61,471 bases of DNA from an uncultured Acidobacteriota bacterium. Its GTDB lineage: Bacteria; Acidobacteriota; Vicinamibacteria; Vicinamibacterales; CAVVIG01. The stretch covers positions 23,956-85,426 of the forward strand of contig CADEDC010000014.1 of NCBI GenBank assembly GCA_902825985.1. Reading direction: 5' to 3'. The first letter of the stretch is position 1. Each line of letters opens with the position of its first letter. This document shows, in pieces, positions 57,983-61,471 of the stretch. Made by a program: the position numbers and the translations under genes. The notes beneath the pieces are model-generated. The model made no database searches and was not told the DNA's origin. It was given only the letters and a program-made list of their open reading frames with translations.

Positions 57983-60900
57983 TCACGAGAGCAGCAGCTC
58001 GAGATCTTCGCGGCGCAAGTCGCGAAGCAGCCCTTCATCGGCGCGGACAATCGCGTCGGCGAGGGCGCGCTTGCCGGCCTGCAGCTGCAGCACCTTCTCT
58101 TCGATGGTATCTCGGGCGATCAGCCGGAACGCGAACACCGGCTTCGTCTGACCGATGCGGTGCGTGCGATCGATCGCCTGCGCCTCGACCGCCGGATTCC
58201 ACCACGGGTCGAGCAGGAACACGTGCTCGGCCGCCGTCAGGTTGAGACCGACACCGCCGGCCTTCAGGCTGACGAGAAACAGCGGACACGCCGCCGCCTG
58301 GAACCGCGCCACGCGCTCCTCCCGATCGCGCGTCTGGCCGTCGAGGTACTCGTAGGCAATCGCCGCCTCGTCCAACCGCCGACGCAGGAGCGCGAGCAGC
58401 GACGTGAACTGCGAGAAGACAATCGCCTGGCGGCCGTCCTCGACGAGCTCCTGCAGCCGCGGCATCAACAGGTCCAGCTTGGCCGACGGATCGTCCACGC
58501 GCGCCGGATCGAGCAGCCCGGGATGACACGCCGCCTGGCGCAGTCGCAACAGCGCCTCGAGCACGTGCATCTTCGTCCGTGCGAGCCCGACCTTGTCGAT
58601 GCGACCGAGCAGCGACGCCCGGTAGTGATCCCGCAGGTCGTCGTACAGGAGGCGTTGCGCCGGCTCGAGATCGCAGTAGAGCGTCTGCTCGGTGCGCGGC
58701 GGCAGCTCGGGCGCCACCTGCTCCTTGGTCCGTCGCAGGATGAACGGCCGCACCCCCTGCGCCACCAGGTGCAGCGCGTCGTCATCCAGCGGGCGGCGCC
58801 CGGTGGCCGGAGCGAACGCCGCCAGGGCGCCGAGCATTCCCGGGTTCAGGAACTCGAACAGGCTCCAGAGTTCGCTCAACCGATTCTCGACCGGCGTGCC
58901 GCTGAGCGCCAGCCGATGCGCCCCGCGCAGCAACCGTGCGGCCTTCGCCGTGGTCGTCCGCGCATTCTTGACGGTCTGCGCTTCGTCGAGGATGACATAG
59001 TCGAACACGACGCCCTTCAGGTCGCCGACATCGCGCCGCAGCGTCCCGTAGGTGGTCAGCACGACGTCGTGATCGTGGATCTGCGCCATGGCGGATCGGC
59101 GGTCGGCGCGCGTCAGGTCCAGGACGCGCAGGCCGGGTGTGAACCGTTCGGCCTCCTGCCGCCAGTTGAACACCAGCGAACGTGGGATGACGATGAGCGA
59201 GGCCTGGTGGGGTTCATTGGCCGCACGCCGATCGAGGCGGCGCTGGTCGAGCAGGGCGAGCACCATCACCGTCTTGCCAAGCCCCATCTCGTCGGCCAGG
59301 CAGCCACCGAACCCGAACCGCCGCAGGAACGCGAACCAGCCGAGCGCATCGCGCTGATAGGCGCGGAGTGTGCCGGTGAAGGTCGACGGCGGATCGAGTG
59401 CGGCAATCCCCTCGAAGTGCACGACCTCGGCGCGGGCGCGGGCGAACACCTCGTCCACCGACACCTGCGGCTGCGTCTCGAGCCAGGCGTCGAGCAGCGC
59501 CACCTGCGACGTTTCGAAACGGACGAAGTCGGCCTCGGCCGTGCCGAGCGATGCGATGCGGCCCTGGCGGGCGAGCCATGCTTCCGGCAGCAGTCCGAGC
59601 GTACCGTCATCGAGCTGGATGAACTCGGCGCCGCGTTTCACGGCCGCGAGCAGAGCCGGCAGCGACGCGCGCACGCCACCGAAGTCGACGCCGCCGTGCA
59701 GTTCGAACCAGTCGATACCGGAGCGCAGCTCGAGGCTGGTCGTCTGCGCCGGACGATACAGCCGTCCTTCGGCCTCGACGCGCCAGCCTTCCGCGATGAG
59801 CGCGCGGACCAGCGCTGGCAGGTGGCTGACCGCCAGGTCGAGCCGCTGCCGCTGCGTACCCCAGTCGGCGATCCGTCGCACGCCGAGCGCCTGCAGTCGA
59901 TCGATGGCCGCCCGCTCGGCCTCGGCGTCACGCCGCCAGACGATGTGGCCGTCGGCGCTGATGACGACCGGCTGGCGATCCCAGGCGTCGGCGGAGGCCG
60001 ACTCCGGGGCGTCGCCGTACACGAAGCTGAGGGTGACATCGACGCGGTCGGGCCGGCTGGCGTAGCGTCCATAGCGGCCATCGTCGAACCGCGTCACGCG
60101 GACGGCCGGACGCGGCTTCCCTTCGCGGTGCGGTAATCGCAACGAGGGCGGGCATTCGACGTGCGACAGGTCGGCGAGTGCCAGCGTCGAGATGAGCGCC
60201 TCGCGTGCCCCGGGCGGGACGACCACGGGTCCTTCATTCACCAGTTGATGGAGCCAGCGATCGGCTCCACCCGCGTCGAGCGGCGTGAAGACCGGTGCGG
60301 CGTGCGCATCGGCCGGCCAGAGAACGACGCGCCGGCCGACGAAGGCGGCGGCCGACAGCGGCCGGGGGCCGGTATCACGACGGAACTCGCCATCGATCCG
60401 GTAGCCGCCGTCCGGTTCGCCGGTGATGCGCAGGACGAACGCCACGGTGCTGGCGTCCCAGGCGATCGGAGGCCAGGTGTCACTGTGCTCGGGAGCGGGA
60501 GCGGGAACTGGAGCGGCAGCAACGCCAGCGGCGCGTGGCACGTCCGCGCCCTGGAGCAGCAGGCGGCCGGTCGCGCACAGCCTGGGGAGCAGATCGAGTT
60601 CGAGCGTCGGATTCAACAGGACGGCGGATGGCAGCGGAGCGCCGGGGCTCTGGCCCGGCGTGAAGTCGCCGCTATAGCCATACGCCGCGTTGGCGCCGGC
60701 AACGGCGTAGAGGATGTCGCGGTCATGCTCGTCCGGCAGAAACGCGATGTCGGCGCGCGACATACCGATCGGACGCGGCCGGGCCCACTCGCCGGATCGC
60801 TTGCGGGCGCGGGCCATCAGTTCGATGAGCACCCCGTCGGTGCGCCGCGACCGCGCCGGATTGAGAACGTAGATCAGCTCGCCCGTCGCCAGGGCGCTCA

Positions 60901-61345
60901 CCGGCACCGGTACGCCAGGGAGCGGCGCGACCGAGGCGAGGAAACGCTGCCACGGCGCGAACGGTGGGTGAGGATTGCGCGTCACGCCGGGTTTCGCGCC
61001 TTCGTCCACACCATCCTCCCCACCGCCCTCGGCGGGTGGCCCGAAGCGGACACCGACCGGCACCTGCAGCGTGCCGTCTGCGTCGGCGGCGAGCGCGGCA
61101 GCCCAGATGTGCTTGCAGGGGTCCTGGCGGTCGATGAAGAAAGGGCAGGTGCAGGCGACGGTCAGCCGGCGATCGGCGACCGCCAGCCGCACATCGTAGC
61201 GGCGCGTGCCGCGGACCTGGGCATCGAACCGGGTCGCCGTGTGAGCCACCGGGAAGACGCGCCCTTCGAGGTAGTAGACCTCTCCCTTGTCACGGGTGAA
61301 CGGACGGATGCGCGGCTGGATGACCTGGGCGAGGGTACGCGGCAC
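57983..61345 (-). CDS. SNF2/HepA-type helicase with N-terminal SWIM zinc finger
   Basis: A 1120-residue DNA-dependent ATPase. The SWIM finger is CTCPFFIDRQDPCKHIW (Cys65, Cys67, Cys77, His79). A long middle region (about 90-640) follows. Walker A is DEMGLGKT (about 683-690), Walker B YVILDEAQTVKNA, motif III LSGTPVENRLSELWS, and the C-terminal helicase lobe ends with QAIDRTHRIGQTKPV. Bacterial SWIM-SNF2 proteins are linked to transcription recycling, repair or defence. It is followed closely by the PaiB-like gene. Confidence 0.92.
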   Translation of the reverse strand: MPRTLAQVIQPRIRPFTRDKGEVYYLEGRVFPVAHTATRFDAQVRGTRRYDVRLAVADRRLTVACTCPFFIDRQDPCKHIWAAALAADADGTLQVPVGVRFGPPAEGGGEDGVDEGAKPGVTRNPHPPFAPWQRFLASVAPLPGVPVPVSALATGELIYVLNPARSRRTDGVLIELMARARKRSGEWARPRPIGMSRADIAFLPDEHDRDILYAVAGANAAYGYSGDFTPGQSPGAPLPSAVLLNPTLELDLLPRLCATGRLLLQGADVPRAAGVAAAPVPAPAPEHSDTWPPIAWDASTVAFVLRITGEPDGGYRIDGEFRRDTGPRPLSAAAFVGRRVVLWPADAHAAPVFTPLDAGGADRWLHQLVNEGPVVVPPGAREALISTLALADLSHVECPPSLRLPHREGKPRPAVRVTRFDDGRYGRYASRPDRVDVTLSFVYGDAPESASADAWDRQPVVISADGHIVWRRDAEAERAAIDRLQALGVRRIADWGTQRQRLDLAVSHLPALVRALIAEGWRVEAEGRLYRPAQTTSLELRSGIDWFELHGGVDFGGVRASLPALLAAVKRGAEFIQLDDGTLGLLPEAWLARQGRIASLGTAEADFVRFETSQVALLDAWLETQPQVSVDEVFARARAEVVHFEGIAALDPPSTFTGTLRAYQRDALGWFAFLRRFGFGGCLADEMGLGKTVMVLALLDQRRLDRRAANEPHQASLIVIPRSLVFNWRQEAERFTPGLRVLDLTRADRRSAMAQIHDHDVVLTTYGTLRRDVGDLKGVVFDYVILDEAQTVKNARTTTAKAARLLRGAHRLALSGTPVENRLSELWSLFEFLNPGMLGALAAFAPATGRRPLDDDALHLVAQGVRPFILRRTKEQVAPELPPRTEQTLYCDLEPAQRLLYDDLRDHYRASLLGRIDKVGLARTKMHVLEALLRLRQAACHPGLLDPARVDDPSAKLDLLMPRLQELVEDGRQAIVFSQFTSLLALLRRRLDEAAIAYEYLDGQTRDREERVARFQAAACPLFLVSLKAGGVGLNLTAAEHVFLLDPWWNPAVEAQAIDRTHRIGQTKPVFAFRLIARDTIEEKVLQLQAGKRALADAIVRADEGLLRDLRREDLELLLS

Positions 61346-61377
61346 GGAACCTTACATCGTATCAGTCGGGCGCTCCG

Positions 61378-61424
61378 CAGTCGCCAGTCGGCAGTCATCC
61401 GGTCGGCCAGTCGCCAGTCGGCAG
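61378..61424. repeat. direct repeat upstream of the SNF2 gene
   Basis: CAGTCGCCAGTCGGCAG occurs at 61378-61394 and again at 61408-61424. It is built from CAGTCG(C/G)-type units and lies about 30 bp before the helicase start, where a promoter would be expected. Possibly an intergenic simple repeat. Confidence 0.6.
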
Positions 61425-61471
61425 CGCGGAGACGCGGCGTCGCGCCGAGCCCGGTTTCGCCAAACACGCAG

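Overview
This is a very GC-rich bacterial chromosome segment with long overlapping housekeeping operons. The gene order asnS, rimO, then rimP-nusA-infB-DUF503-rbfA-DHH-truB-rpsO-pnp, together with a TatAC pair, many secreted peptidases and HAF-repeat proteins, and several DinB, DUF1801 and RibD-type reductase paralogues, suggests an Acidobacteriota genome, perhaps of the Vicinamibacteria type. That placement is inference from gene content and composition; no rRNA, tRNA, CRISPR array or phage module was seen.

Layout. 1-15.7 kb (plus strand): a sugar-phosphate-isomerase-like TIM barrel, asnS, rimO, the full translation/RNA-processing operon behind an unusual leader hairpin at 4047-4088, then a class V aminotransferase. 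15.8-17.7 kb: a secreted HAF/VCBS-repeat protein. 17.7-30.2 kb (minus strand): smc, an M48-type membrane peptidase, a very large protein carrying both a subtilisin (S8) domain and an HExxH gluzincin domain, and a metallo-beta-lactamase-fold hydrolase whose start overlaps the end of the double protease; an S41 processing peptidase lies just before smc in coordinates' upstream direction. 30.3-34.4 kb (plus strand): a strong promoter, tatA, tatC, an OmpA-like outer-membrane protein and a HEAT-like repeat protein.

34.4-46.3 kb (almost all minus strand): an accessory stretch with a SAM methyltransferase; an operon-like group of a Cys-nucleophile alpha/beta hydrolase, a rhomboid-like protein, a molybdate-type binding protein and an exported chorismate mutase; a CPBP protease; a three-module TIR-type protein that looks like a defence or signalling NADase; and several small stress-type proteins.

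46.4-56.9 kb is the most unusual part. At least five imperfect palindromes of 69-76 bp (47357-47429, 48405-48477, 54983-55051, 55566-55641, 56343-56416) have integron attC architecture: RYYYAAC/GTTRRRY-like ends, complementary arms and one extra base always on the same arm. All are oriented on the minus strand, like the genes between them. No integrase gene is visible, so this resembles an integrase-less attC cluster (CALIN). Its cassettes hold toxin-antitoxin modules whose toxins are frameshifted (ParE-like, HicA) beside intact antitoxins, a polysaccharide deacetylase interrupted by an in-frame amber codon, and remnants of an antitoxin and an amidohydrolase. 57.3-61.3 kb (minus strand): a SWIM/SNF2 helicase followed by a PaiB-like FMN-binding protein.
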